Origin: Clostridia bacterium
GTDB lineage: Bacteria > Bacillota > Clostridia > Oscillospirales > Acutalibacteraceae
Direction: 5' to 3'
Assembly: GCA_017397845.1 (NCBI GenBank)
Contig: JAFQHU010000020.1
Location: 1-64,000, forward strand
Length of the DNA stretch: 64,000 nucleotides
In this document: one piece after another, positions 43,075 through 51,798 of the stretch
Position numbering within the stretch: the stretch's first letter is position 1
How the letters are laid out: each line of letters opens with the position of its first letter
The notes under the pieces: model-generated
What the model saw: only the letters and a program-made list of their open reading frames with translations
What the model was told of the DNA's origin: nothing
Databases searched by the model: none
Position numbers and translations under genes: made by a program

Positions 43075-44880
43075 TTACTGATAGGTAACGTAAATACTGT
43101 CTCCTATGCAGTTGAAATCTAAGCCTTCTTCTTTTACCTTTTCGCTTTCGAGAGCAGCCACGATGGCATCAAACATATCGGCATCCGTGGGAACTATTCT
43201 CGATTCCACTCTGAGTGCTTTTCTCGCCTGAGAGGTCATAAATGTTCCCGCAGGAACAAGCACAAGCGGCGAATAAGGAACGAAGCCCGTACACCACCAA
43301 TAATAATTCAGCGGTCTGGAGAATTTGTGCACACCGTCGCGGTAAAAATCCATGGACATCAGTATGCTTTCATCATCGTTAACACAGTCGTAATGATCGA
43401 GATCTCTGTTTTTAGGCTTATTATAAAGACCGATTTCCGCACCGTAGAAGAAGGGGCCGTACTGTCCCTTCCAGAACTGTAACATCCAATCCTTATCCTT
43501 ATATTCAAATTTGACTCTGACAGTATCGATATAAATGGTTACCAGCGAAGCACCCATATCAAAACCCGCATTATATCCTATGCGTCTCTGCCAGGGGTCC
43601 GAGGAGGTATAGAAGCAGCCCTCATTCGGGTCTAAAAGGAAGCCTAACACACCCGCCTGTGACATAACGCTGTCGCCGTAAATACTCTCTGAAATATGAC
43701 TGCTTTCAAAGAAAATGGTGGCAGTTGCCGTGTACGGAGTGGTATATTTCGCATCCTCCCCGACATAAGCTCTGACTCTGTAACTGTAATTACCTGTTTT
43801 AATAAGCTTGTCGTCGGTATAGGTATCATAAGCTGTTTTTCCTATAACCTCCCAGGTATTTCTGTCGTTATTGAATCTGCTGATTTCATAGCCTGTAGCT
43901 TTACCGTTTGTTTTCCAGGTAAGCTGAACGGCTCCGTTAACCACGGAAAGAGAAAGACCGGTGGGAGCTTCGGGAATGGTGTTTGCGGTAATCTGCTTTG
44001 AATAGCCGCCGTAATTATAGGATGAGCCGTTCTTTTTGTAGGCTCTCACTCTGTAAACATGGGCGGTACCCGGCTTAAGATTTTTGACCGTATAGGATTT
44101 GGAATCAGTGGTGAGAACCTTTTTCCATCCGTCATTATAGCGGTAAACCATATAACCGTCAGCACCCTTGACTGCACTCCAATTCAGAGTATAGGAGCTT
44201 TTGGTTACCTTTGAAAGGCTGATGCTGTGTATTTCGGGAAGGATCGTCCTGAAAATAAGTGAGTCAGATTTCAGACCGTAAACTTTGCCGTTCTTTTTAT
44301 GGAATGCGGCAACCTTTACCTTATACTTGGTATTTGAGGTAAGGTTTTTGACGGTAATTTTGGTTTTGGCTGTGGTGCCCACGGAAACATAATGCTTCTT
44401 TTTATAATCGTAAAAGAATATCTCGTAGCCTGAGGCACCCTTTGCTTTTTTCCATGAAAGCTCTGCATTTGAGGTACCGAGGTAAGTGGTTTTGAGACCC
44501 TTTACCTTTTTGGGTGCTGTGGCACCCTTTACCGTATCAGAATAGGCACCGTAGGTATTTTTGTCGTTTTTGGTTTTATAGGCACGCACCTTGAATTTGT
44601 AAGCTTTACCCGCATAGAGAGAAGAAACGGTATATGTAGTTTTTTTGGTTTTGCCCACATAGACATATTTCTTTTTGTTTGTGCTGTACCGGTATACACG
44701 GTAGCCGGATATACCCGATAATTTTTTCCATTTGAGAGTTACTTTATTTGCGGCAACAGAGGAAACGGTTACATTCTGAACCTTCTGCACCTTTGAAGCC
44801 GCCGAAATGAGCGCTGAACAGGTAAAAATTATACTCATGCACATAAAAGCACATAATATCAATTTGTATAGTTTTTTCAT
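43075..44880 (-). CDS. Secreted protein with four FN3 domains and a C-terminal DUF4474 domain
   Basis: 601 residues. A signal peptide (MKKLYKLILCAFMCMSIIFTCSALISAAS) is followed by four fibronectin type III domains (about 34-122, 123-212, 213-300 and 301-395), each with SGYRVYRY/GADGYMVYRY and YKFKVRAYK-type motifs. The DUF4474 domain (about 405-601) has FYTSSDPWQRRIGY, DTVRVKFEYKDKDWMLQFWKGQYG, GAEIGLYNKP, HYDCVND and YYWWCTGFVP. It is probably a surface-attached multi-domain protein. It lies 59 nt after galactokinase. It shares the domain with 40598 and 49159. Confidence 0.88.
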   Translation of the reverse strand: MKKLYKLILCAFMCMSIIFTCSALISAASKVQKVQNVTVSSVAANKVTLKWKKLSGISGYRVYRYSTNKKKYVYVGKTKKTTYTVSSLYAGKAYKFKVRAYKTKNDKNTYGAYSDTVKGATAPKKVKGLKTTYLGTSNAELSWKKAKGASGYEIFFYDYKKKHYVSVGTTAKTKITVKNLTSNTKYKVKVAAFHKKNGKVYGLKSDSLIFRTILPEIHSISLSKVTKSSYTLNWSAVKGADGYMVYRYNDGWKKVLTTDSKSYTVKNLKPGTAHVYRVRAYKKNGSSYNYGGYSKQITANTIPEAPTGLSLSVVNGAVQLTWKTNGKATGYEISRFNNDRNTWEVIGKTAYDTYTDDKLIKTGNYSYRVRAYVGEDAKYTTPYTATATIFFESSHISESIYGDSVMSQAGVLGFLLDPNEGCFYTSSDPWQRRIGYNAGFDMGASLVTIYIDTVRVKFEYKDKDWMLQFWKGQYGPFFYGAEIGLYNKPKNRDLDHYDCVNDDESILMSMDFYRDGVHKFSRPLNYYWWCTGFVPYSPLVLVPAGTFMTSQARKALRVESRIVPTDADMFDAIVAALESEKVKEEGLDFNCIGDSIYVTYQ

Positions 44881-44939
44881 TTGTATACTCCTTACTGATT
44901 AATTTTTGCCCGTATTTTTTATAGTCTGAATTATGTATT

Positions 44940-46226
44940 TTATGCTATTGCCACACCGCCGAAGGGTCTTACGGAAAGAACATAACAGGAATCGTCACCG
45001 AAAATTGCCTTCATGGCATCCGTATATTCACCGATAAGCTCATTGGGGACAAAAGCTTGGATGGTACCTGCGAAACCGCCGCCGTGCACTCTCCATGCAC
45101 CCTTGTCCGAAAGGAGTTGCTCACTGACTGCCAAAGCAAGAGAAAGAGGTTGATTTTTGGGAGCTTTACAGGTGTAAACATTCTGATTATACATATAAGA
45201 GGATCTGCCGCTGGCGATGATAAGCTCCTTAAAGGCTTCAAAATCATTTCTGCCGAGAGCCTCAGCCTGAAGAATAACCTTTTCGTTTTCACCGTAAAAG
45301 TGAAGAGCTCTGATAACAGCTCTTTCGCTGAGCTTTTCAGCGATAGCACCTGCATTTGCCAAAACATCCTTCTTTTCACATTCACGCAAAACCTTTTTGC
45401 CGAAATACTGTGCCACACTTTCCATTTCGAGTCTTACTGCGGCGTATTCATCCGTAAGGTCGGAATGGCTTCCTTTGGTGTCAACGATACAAAGGCTGTG
45501 GCCCGATGATGCGAAATCGAAATCAATTTTGTTGATTACGGGCTTGTCTGTGTCCTCGAAGTCGATGGATACAAAGCCACCCACCGAGCAAGCCATTTGG
45601 TCAAGAAGACCGCAGGGTTTGCCGAAGTAAACATTTTCACTGTACTGAGAAATCTTTGCGATTTCAACGGGGTCGATTTTACCGTCATTATAAAGATGAT
45701 TGAGCATGGTGCATACCAGAACCTCAAAGGCCGCAGAGGAGGAAAGACCTGAGCCTGAAAGCACCTGAGATGCGGTGGTGGCATCAAAACCGCCTACTTT
45801 GTAGCCGAGTTGTACGAAACGGGAGGCAATACCTCTGATGATAGATTGGCTTTTACCTGTTTCGGCATCCTTTACCTCAAGATCTGCACAGTCCACCTCG
45901 TCGAGCGGATAGCCTGCAGATTTGATGCGGATGATGCCTTCGTCATTTTTCGAAGCTACGGCAATAGCATCGAGGCTGATACCGGCAGCGAGAACGAGAC
46001 CGTGGTTATGGTCGGTATGGTTACCGCCGATTTCGCTTCTGCCCGGTGCAGAAAAAAGAGAAACCTGTCTGTCACCGTCGGTATCAAAAAGCTCACGGAA
46101 AGCGGCAAGTACCTCAAGAAATCTCACATACTGTGTACCGTAGGCTTCCTTTTCATAAACAACAGCAAAGTTTTCATCGAGACTTTGCTCTCTGAGTAAT
46201 TTTTCCATTTCTTTTGAATTTATCAT
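44940..46226 (-). CDS. galK: Galactokinase family protein (GHMP kinase)
   Basis: 428 residues. The galactokinase signature APGRSEIGGNHTDHNHGLVLA lies near residue 64, the ATP loop VLSGSGLSSSAAFEV near 158, and the C-terminal GHMP motif VHGGGFAGTIQAFVP near 390. It phosphorylates galactose at C1 in the Leloir pathway; the N-terminus is longer than in E. coli GalK, as in many gut anaerobes. The start at 46226 lies 9 nt after GAAGG, better than a TTG at 46235. It follows the VTT-domain membrane gene by about 20 nt and would handle galactose freed by the GH36 enzyme. Confidence 0.9.
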   Translation of the reverse strand: MINSKEMEKLLREQSLDENFAVVYEKEAYGTQYVRFLEVLAAFRELFDTDGDRQVSLFSAPGRSEIGGNHTDHNHGLVLAAGISLDAIAVASKNDEGIIRIKSAGYPLDEVDCADLEVKDAETGKSQSIIRGIASRFVQLGYKVGGFDATTASQVLSGSGLSSSAAFEVLVCTMLNHLYNDGKIDPVEIAKISQYSENVYFGKPCGLLDQMACSVGGFVSIDFEDTDKPVINKIDFDFASSGHSLCIVDTKGSHSDLTDEYAAVRLEMESVAQYFGKKVLRECEKKDVLANAGAIAEKLSERAVIRALHFYGENEKVILQAEALGRNDFEAFKELIIASGRSSYMYNQNVYTCKAPKNQPLSLALAVSEQLLSDKGAWRVHGGGFAGTIQAFVPNELIGEYTDAMKAIFGDDSCYVLSVRPFGGVAIA

Positions 46227-46246
46227 TTTAATCAACCTTCCTTTGA

Positions 46247-46966
46247 TTATTTGTTTTTTAAGGGAGTAATACTCAGCACACCGCTGATGAGAAGAAGCGC
46301 CATTCCCGAAAATACGGAAAGAACCATAAAGGGAACGACAAAGCTCGCCGAAGCGGGATCAAAGACATTTCTGCCGATTACGGTGTATGAAAAAAGCTTA
46401 TAGGCAAAGCCGCTAAGGGAAATCAAAATAAATTTACCGTAGGTTATATCTGTCGCACCGTAAAGTCCGCTTACGGAATTAACGGGAATGCTCGGCATAA
46501 ACCGGAGCACAAACAGCACAAGCGGTGAGCCCGTTTTGCTTTTATCGATAAAATTATAAACACTGTCATATTTACGCAATATTTTTTCTGCGTTACCGCC
46601 GCCGAATTTTCTTCCCCACATAAATTTTATGGAGAAAAGAATTACAAGACCCGCAATATTGATTATGACAGCGTAATACCAGCTGAACAAAGCACCCGCA
46701 ACCACACATATGCAGGAAATCGGGAACCAGGGAATGACAGCCTTCACCGTGTAATTCAGCAGAATAAAAATAACCGACACCGCCGAAGCACCGTATGCTT
46801 GCATCCATATTTCATAAGAGAGAAGGGTTTCGGTATATTTGCTGTACCATCCGAGAAATTGCTCCGACTTAAAAAGTCTCAGCAGAACGGCAAGTCCGAG
46901 AGCAAAAACAAAGCACAGAAAGGCAGAAACATTAAGGATGTACCGTATGCTCTTTTCCTTTTTCAA
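46247..46966 (-). CDS. TVP38/TMEM64 (VTT/DedA-like) membrane protein
   Basis: About 239 residues with five to six membrane segments. Core VTT-domain features are AVIPWFPISCICVVAGALFSWYYAVIINIAGLVILFSI (near residue 75-115) and VLRFMPSIPVNSVSGLYGATDITYGKFILIS (near 160-190). The family is thought to move phospholipids or act in membrane homeostasis. GAGGTGG lies directly before an in-frame GTG at 46975 but 7 nt before a TTG at 46966, so I prefer the latter. It has a good promoter upstream and is followed by galK. Confidence 0.85.
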   Translation of the reverse strand: MKKEKSIRYILNVSAFLCFVFALGLAVLLRLFKSEQFLGWYSKYTETLLSYEIWMQAYGASAVSVIFILLNYTVKAVIPWFPISCICVVAGALFSWYYAVIINIAGLVILFSIKFMWGRKFGGGNAEKILRKYDSVYNFIDKSKTGSPLVLFVLRFMPSIPVNSVSGLYGATDITYGKFILISLSGFAYKLFSYTVIGRNVFDPASASFVVPFMVLSVFSGMALLLISGVLSITPLKNK

Positions 46967-47030
46967 ATAATCCACCTCATTTTATAATTTGGTGACATAA
47001 AAACACTATTTTACATTATTATACATTTTC

Positions 47031-47059
47031 ATTTTATAATATATACCCGTCAAGGTCAA
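47031..47059 (-). promoter_or_regulatory. Promoter of the TVP38/galK operon
   Basis: On the minus strand TTGACC (47059-47054) and TAAAAT (47036-47031) are 17 nt apart, about 65 nt upstream of the first gene. Confidence 0.65.
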
Positions 47060-47130
47060 CCCTTTTTTAGAATTTTAAAACAATTTTTACACTGAGCAGA
47101 TAAACTATGTACTTTTAAAAAGGAATATGA

Positions 47131-47136
47131 TATACT
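47131..47136 (+). promoter_or_regulatory. -10 box of the D-2-hydroxyacid dehydrogenase gene
   Basis: TATACT is preceded by ATGA. The -35 region (TGTACT at 17 nt) is weak. It lies 30 nt before the start codon. Confidence 0.5.
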
Positions 47137-47166
47137 TTAAAAAATATCTATGAAAAGGAGACTATT

Positions 47167-48126
47167 ATGAAATTAGTGATTTTAGACGGTTACACGGAAA
47201 ATCCCGGTGATCTTTCATGGGAATGGCTGAGAGAAGAAGTGGACGAATTCACCGTATATGACAGCACACCCCAGGAAAAGGTAATCGAACGCTGCAAGGA
47301 TGCAGATATCGTGGTAACAAATAAAAAGCTTATAACAAAGGAAATTATCGATGCTCTCCCCTCTCTCAAATTTATTGCAACTCTCTCCACAGGCTATAAT
47401 GTGGTAGACATTAAGGCCGCAAGAGAAAAAGGCATCCCCGTCTCAAACATCCCCGCCTACAGCACAGACGGTGTGGCACAGTTGGTATTTGCACTTTTAT
47501 TGGAAATGACAAACAGTGTGGCAATACACAACCAAAGCGTAAAAGACGGTGATTGGTGCCGATGTGAGCATTTCTGCTATTGGAAAACACCGCTTACTGA
47601 GCTTCGCGGCAAAATATTCGGCATCATCGGATTCGGCAAAATAGGCTCCGCTGTGGCAAACATCGCCAACGGTTTCGGAATGAGGGTTATCGCCTATTCA
47701 CCCAACACAAAAAGCTATGACGGTTTCGGTCAGGTGGAATTCACGGACAAGGAAAGAGTTATAGCCGAAAGTGACGTTATTTCTCTCCACTGTCCTCTCA
47801 CAGAAGAAACAGAGGCTATGGTGGATATGAATTTCCTCAGAAAAATGAAAAAATCCGCTTTTCTTATCAACACCTCAAGAGGTCCCGTAATAGTAGAAAA
47901 GGATCTTGCCGATGCACTCAATGAAGGGATAATAGCGGGTGCGGGACTCGATGTTCTTTCACAGGAGCCCGCCGATGAAAGCAATCCTTTATTAAAGTGC
48001 GAAAAATGCATTATTACTCCCCATATAGCTTGGGCAAGTTTGGAAGCAAGAACGAGACTTATGAATATTTTCCGTGATAATATAAAGGCTTTCTTAGAGG
48101 GTAAGCCGAGAAATGTAGTTAACTGA
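47167..48126 (+). CDS. D-2-hydroxyacid dehydrogenase
   Basis: 319 residues. The NAD-binding motif is GIIGFGKIGSAVANIANGFG (near residue 155). Catalytic residues lie in INTSRGPVI (Arg, near 237), LSQEPADESNP (Glu, near 265) and TPHIAWAS (His, near 290). The profile is close to glycerate dehydrogenase (HprA)-type members, which reduce hydroxypyruvate or similar 2-oxo acids. The start follows AAAAGGAG. It is a single gene with a terminator after it. Confidence 0.93.
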   Translation: MKLVILDGYTENPGDLSWEWLREEVDEFTVYDSTPQEKVIERCKDADIVVTNKKLITKEIIDALPSLKFIATLSTGYNVVDIKAAREKGIPVSNIPAYSTDGVAQLVFALLLEMTNSVAIHNQSVKDGDWCRCEHFCYWKTPLTELRGKIFGIIGFGKIGSAVANIANGFGMRVIAYSPNTKSYDGFGQVEFTDKERVIAESDVISLHCPLTEETEAMVDMNFLRKMKKSAFLINTSRGPVIVEKDLADALNEGIIAGAGLDVLSQEPADESNPLLKCEKCIITPHIAWASLEARTRLMNIFRDNIKAFLEGKPRNVVN

Positions 48127-48136
48127 AAAGTCAAAG

Positions 48137-48169
48137 CCACAGAGTAAAGCCGTACTCTGTGGTTGTTTT
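48137..48169 (+). terminator. Terminator after D-2-hydroxyacid dehydrogenase gene
   Basis: CCACAGAGTA (48137-48146) pairs with TACTCTGTGG (48153-48162), then TTGTTTTA. Confidence 0.85.
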
Positions 48170-48172
48170 ATA

Positions 48173-48207
48173 CACAAAAAAACACTCCCCTTTTCAGAGG
48201 AGTGTTT
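48173..48207 (-). terminator. Terminator after the TPKTGD surface protein gene
   Basis: AACACTCC (48181-48188) pairs with GGAGTGTT (48199-48206). On the minus strand a TTTTTTGTG tail follows. Confidence 0.8.
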
Positions 48208-48242
48208 AATTATAGCTTTTTTATAAAAAAGTTAGAATTGAA

Positions 48243-49019
48243 TCAGTCTTCCTTTTTCTTAAGACATACAACTGCTGCAGCGGATGCGATTGCAAGTGTG
48301 GAAAGAGCAACTACAACTGCTGAGGTGTCGCCGGTCTTAGGAGTTTCGGTGGTAACAACAGCGGGCTTCTTGGTTGTGGTTTCTTTGGTGGTTTCGGCTG
48401 TGGTTTCTTCTTCAACTTCACCGATGAAACCGATGTACATGTTAGCAAAGAAGTTAACAATTTCGTTATCAAGAATGCCTTCGATGGTGGCAGTGTCAAG
48501 ACCGAGTGCTGTAAGACCGCTCTTAAGGGTTTCAGCGAGGCCTGCTGTAAGGTTGGTTACAGTTGCTGCCATATCCTGTGTTTCGCCGCCTGAAAGAACT
48601 GCTGTGTTGCTGAGAATGCTTGTGATGTCGAAGCTACCAAGAGCGCTGAGATCGAAACTTGCAAGGTCAATACCTGCGCCTGACATTGACTCTGAAACAA
48701 CAGCGAGGAGATCTTCGAGGTTTGATGCATCAAAACCGCTGAGCATTTCAGTAAAAGCAGAAGTATCTGTCGTAAGAATGCTTGTAAGCCAGCTGAGATC
48801 GAGAAGACCTGTGGTTGCTGCAGCCTTTGTGGTGGTGTCAGTGTCTTCACTACCTGCCAGATACTTATCAAGAGCTGCTTCCATTTCTTCCAAATCTTCT
48901 ACACCAACACCTTCTGCGATTTCGTCAAGTTCGATATCGGAGAGTGCTGCTGAAGCTGTGGGAACGAGCATACATACGCAAAGCATAGCTACTACAAGAA
49001 TACCTAAAATCTTTTTCAT
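48243..49019 (-). CDS. Surface protein with signal peptide and TPKTGD-type wall-sorting end
   Basis: 258 residues. The signal peptide is MKKILGILVVAMLCVCMLVPTASAA. The mature part is helical, acidic and Ser/Thr-rich (LSDIELDEIAEGVGVEDLEEME), with repeated IDLASFDLSALGSFDI-type runs of about 10 residues. A short TTAETTKETTTKKP linker leads to the C-terminal signal ETPKTGDTS, hydrophobic helix (AVVVALSTLAIASAAAVVCL) and a basic KKKED tail. That is the layout of a sortase substrate, but the motif is TPKTG rather than LPxTG. Function unknown. It has its own promoter and terminator. Confidence 0.85.
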   Translation of the reverse strand: MKKILGILVVAMLCVCMLVPTASAALSDIELDEIAEGVGVEDLEEMEAALDKYLAGSEDTDTTTKAAATTGLLDLSWLTSILTTDTSAFTEMLSGFDASNLEDLLAVVSESMSGAGIDLASFDLSALGSFDITSILSNTAVLSGGETQDMAATVTNLTAGLAETLKSGLTALGLDTATIEGILDNEIVNFFANMYIGFIGEVEEETTAETTKETTTKKPAVVTTETPKTGDTSAVVVALSTLAIASAAAVVCLKKKED

Positions 49020-49084
49020 GTTTAATCTTCCTTTCTATAGATTTATATCAACGGCAAAGCCGCAATATACAAATCATCCTAAGT

Positions 49085-49113
49085 ATTATACAATATGTTG
49101 TGCTGAAAATCAA
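49085..49113 (-). promoter_or_regulatory. Promoter of TPKTGD surface protein gene
   Basis: On the minus strand TTGATT (49113-49108) and TATAAT (49090-49085) are 17 nt apart. Confidence 0.75.
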
Positions 49114-49158
49114 TATTATTTCTGAATTTTCTTATAAAAAGTTTAACTTTATGGCATA

Positions 49159-50139
49159 TTACCAAGTTACAAGCACATCGAGACCGTCTATTGCATAATC
49201 TTCACCAAGAACCATGCCGTTTGATTTGAGAGCATCGCAGAAACCGAGAAGCATATCGTAATCCTTCATGGTGATACGGCATTTCAGAGAAAGCTCCGAG
49301 CGGTCCGTAAGATTATCAAGTGTGCCGGGAACGAAGCCGGTGCACCACCAATATTTACCGTAGTCTCTGTGGTAAATTTCTTTATTGTCGCGATAGCCGG
49401 TAAGCTCCATATAAAGAGCGTCCTCGTTGCTTGCGGCATCATAATGATCGCCGGGTCTCGATTTGGGTTTGGTATACACGCCGATTTCGTGTCCGACGAA
49501 AACGAGACCGTACTGACCCTTCCAGAACTGAATCATCCAATTCTGATCCTTATAGTCAAACTTACAGCGCATGGTATCCATATAAATGGTAACAAGACCT
49601 GCACCTACATCAAAGATTTCATGATAACCCAAAGCTCTCTGCCAGGGGTCACTGCTCGTATAGTAGTAATTACCGTTTGTATTGTACTGATATCCGGCGA
49701 GACCCTCACCGAAAATACCGCCGTTGTTTTGCGGTTTCTTTGTGGTGGTTTTATCGTTTTCGATGGCAGGTGCCGTAGTTCTTTCAGTAGTAGGTGCCTC
49801 GGTAGTGGTGGGAGCGGTGGTGGTGGGAGCCGTGGTGGTGGGCTTGGTAGTGGTGGTACCCGCAGAAGAAACAGGGAAAGTGGTAATAACACTTTCGATT
49901 TTGAGGGTTGTGGATAAATCCGCAGTAGTGGGTGCAGTGGTGGTAGGTGCGGTGGTGGTGGGAGCCGTGGTGGTAGGCTCTGTGGTGGTAGCCGCAGTCG
50001 AGCCCTCATAAACCGAAGGAACTGTGGTACCCTTTTCGGCTTTGCTGTTCATGGCTCTGACACCCAAAAATGAGCCGCCGCATATAACGACCAATGCCAC
50101 AATGATGATGATATTAATTTTGTTCTTTTTCAAATCCAT
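49159..50139 (-). CDS. Membrane-anchored protein with Thr-rich stalk and DUF4474 domain
   Basis: 326 residues. An N-terminal membrane helix (about residues 8-27) is followed by a low-complexity Thr/Pro/Ala stalk (about 45-128) with TTAPTTTAPTT repeats. The C-terminal DUF4474 domain (about 145-326) has YYTSSDPWQRALGY, DTMRCKFDYKDQNWMIQFWKGQYG, GHEIGVYTKP, HYDAASN and YWWCTGFVPG. The stalk would lift the domain away from the membrane. Function is unknown. A TTGACC with a weak -10 lies about 90 nt upstream. It is the third DUF4474 copy in 10 kb. Confidence 0.87.
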   Translation of the reverse strand: MDLKKNKINIIIIVALVVICGGSFLGVRAMNSKAEKGTTVPSVYEGSTAATTTEPTTTAPTTTAPTTTAPTTADLSTTLKIESVITTFPVSSAGTTTTKPTTTAPTTTAPTTTEAPTTERTTAPAIENDKTTTKKPQNNGGIFGEGLAGYQYNTNGNYYYTSSDPWQRALGYHEIFDVGAGLVTIYMDTMRCKFDYKDQNWMIQFWKGQYGLVFVGHEIGVYTKPKSRPGDHYDAASNEDALYMELTGYRDNKEIYHRDYGKYWWCTGFVPGTLDNLTDRSELSLKCRITMKDYDMLLGFCDALKSNGMVLGEDYAIDGLDVLVTW

Positions 50140-50261
50140 ATTTATGTAGTCCTCCCGAAGGTAATCTTTTCAAAACCTATTGCAGGTATTATAAGATTAG
50201 CAGAAAATACTATGAAGGTCAAGGGTATTTTAATAATTTTAACAATTATTTATACCTTTTT

Positions 50262-50300
50262 ACAAACAACACGGACAACCGCACCAAAGCAGTTGTCCGT
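50262..50300 (-). terminator. Terminator after ftsZ
   Basis: ACGGACAAC (50271-50279) pairs with GTTGTCCGT (50292-50300). On the minus strand a GTTGTTTG tail follows. Confidence 0.75.
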
Positions 50301-50310
50301 AAAAGGTTCA

Positions 50311-51657
50311 TCAGTTATTGCCGAAAATATTTCTGCCCTTGAATACGGGAAGAACATCGCTTTCGTCCTCGTCGGGTTCGTCAAAGATTGAGCCCGTCTT
50401 TTTCGGAGGGGTTTCAATTACATCGAAGGTCTGAACAGGTGCCGTTTCAGCTGCGGGTGCAGTTTGAACGGGAGCCTCAAAAACAGATGCTTTTTCCTCT
50501 GCTTTAGGCCTTGCACTTTGATCGAACATGGAAGCGAAGCCCTGACCGAATTTGGTTGCTGCGAAATCAACTGCATCACTGCCAACAGTGAAAACGGAGC
50601 CTGCGGAGCTTCTGGTTGATTGGCTGATAAATTCGGGTGCTGCCTGCTGTGAAGCTTTGGAGCTTTGCTGAGCGGGAGCGGAGGGAGCCTCCTCTTTTTC
50701 TTCGGTGCCGAAGCCTGTGGCGATAACGGTAATACGCATTTCGTCGCCCATTTCTTCATCAAATACGGAACCGAAGATGATGTTAGCATCGGGATGTGTG
50801 GCATCGGCAATAAGTGAGCCTGCCTGTTCAATCATATCGAGAGACATATCGGATGAGCATGTAACATTGATGATAACACCGCTCGCACCGTCAATAGCTG
50901 TTTCGAGAAGAGGACTGGTGATAGCCTGCTTTGTGGCTTCGGCGGCACAGTCTGCACCTCTGCCGGAACCGATACCCATATGAGCAAGACCGGCATCCTT
51001 CATGACGCTTTTTATGTCAGAGAAGTCAAGGTTGATATAACCGGGAACTTTGATAGTATCCGAAATACTTTTTACACCCTGCCATAATACATCGTTTGCT
51101 TTGCCGAAAGCGTCCTTCATTGAAAGTGATTTGTCACCGAGGAGCTTAAGTCTTTCATTAGGAATAACAATAAGGCTGTCAACGTGCTTTTCGAGCTCTC
51201 TGATGCCGTCCTCGGCCTGCTGCATTCTCTTTTTACCTTCGAATTTAAAGGGTTTGGTAACAATACCGACGGTAAGAGCACCGAGCTCTCTGGCGATTTC
51301 TGCCACAACGGGAGCCGCACCTGTACCTGTGCCGCCGCCCATACCCGCGGTGATGAAGACCATATCTGTGGAGCGTAAAGCATCGGCAATTACGTCGCGG
51401 CTTTCCTCGGCAGCCTTTCTGCCTACGGCAGGGTCGCCGCCGGCACCCATGCAGCCCGTTACCTTTTCACCGATCTGAATTTTGTGAGTTGCCTTTGAAT
51501 TTTCGAGAATTTGTCTGTCTGTATTGATGGAAAGGAACTCAACACCAACAATACCTGACTCAACCATTCCGTTAACGGCATTACCGCCGCCACCGCCGAC
51601 ACCGACAACTTTGATTTGGTTATAAGCGATGTTTTCGTTATCCATTACGAAGCCCAT
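50311..51657 (-). CDS. ftsZ: Cell division protein FtsZ
   Basis: 448 residues, longer than the roughly 380-390 typical of Firmicutes because of the C-terminal linker. The tubulin GTP motif is [23 protein letters not shown] near residue 105. The N-terminal [15 protein letters not shown] and [20 protein letters not shown] are also typical. It polymerises into the Z ring. After residue 320 comes a low-complexity linker (about 110 residues), then the tail [15 protein letters not shown], which differs from the usual DVPxFLRxR core. AGGAGGA lies before the ATG. It has its own promoter after divIB. Confidence 0.97.
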   Translation of the reverse strand: MGFVMDNENIAYNQIKVVGVGGGGGNAVNGMVESGIVGVEFLSINTDRQILENSKATHKIQIGEKVTGCMGAGGDPAVGRKAAEESRDVIADALRSTDMVFITAGMGGGTGTGAAPVVAEIARELGALTVGIVTKPFKFEGKKRMQQAEDGIRELEKHVDSLIVIPNERLKLLGDKSLSMKDAFGKANDVLWQGVKSISDTIKVPGYINLDFSDIKSVMKDAGLAHMGIGSGRGADCAAEATKQAITSPLLETAIDGASGVIINVTCSSDMSLDMIEQAGSLIADATHPDANIIFGSVFDEEMGDEMRITVIATGFGTEEKEEAPSAPAQQSSKASQQAAPEFISQSTRSSAGSVFTVGSDAVDFAATKFGQGFASMFDQSARPKAEEKASVFEAPVQTAPAAETAPVQTFDVIETPPKKTGSIFDEPDEDESDVLPVFKGRNIFGNN

Positions 51658-51744
51658 TTTACTTCCTCCTAAAATATATTTTAATCCGGTTATTACTGTT
51701 TAATCTGTGGCCGTAAAAGGTCACAACAACCTATTATTCAAGTC

Positions 51745-51773
51745 ATTATAACACAGTTTTTCAGAAAATACAA
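51745..51773 (-). promoter_or_regulatory. Promoter of ftsZ
   Basis: On the minus strand TTGTAT (51773-51768) and TATAAT (51750-51745) are 17 nt apart, about 90 nt upstream of ftsZ. Confidence 0.8.
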
Positions 51774-51798
51774 TAAAAATACGTATATTTTTTATCTC

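Noticed and set aside
48163..49125. 320-residue plus-strand open frame opposite the TPKTGD protein
   Set aside because: Its sequence is low-complexity mirror of the Ala/Ser/Thr-rich surface protein, and it crosses the terminators at 48137-48207.
49724..50011. Plus-strand frame rich in Val/Gly opposite the Thr-rich stalk
   Set aside because: The VVGAVVVG pattern is simply the antisense of the TTAPTT codons.
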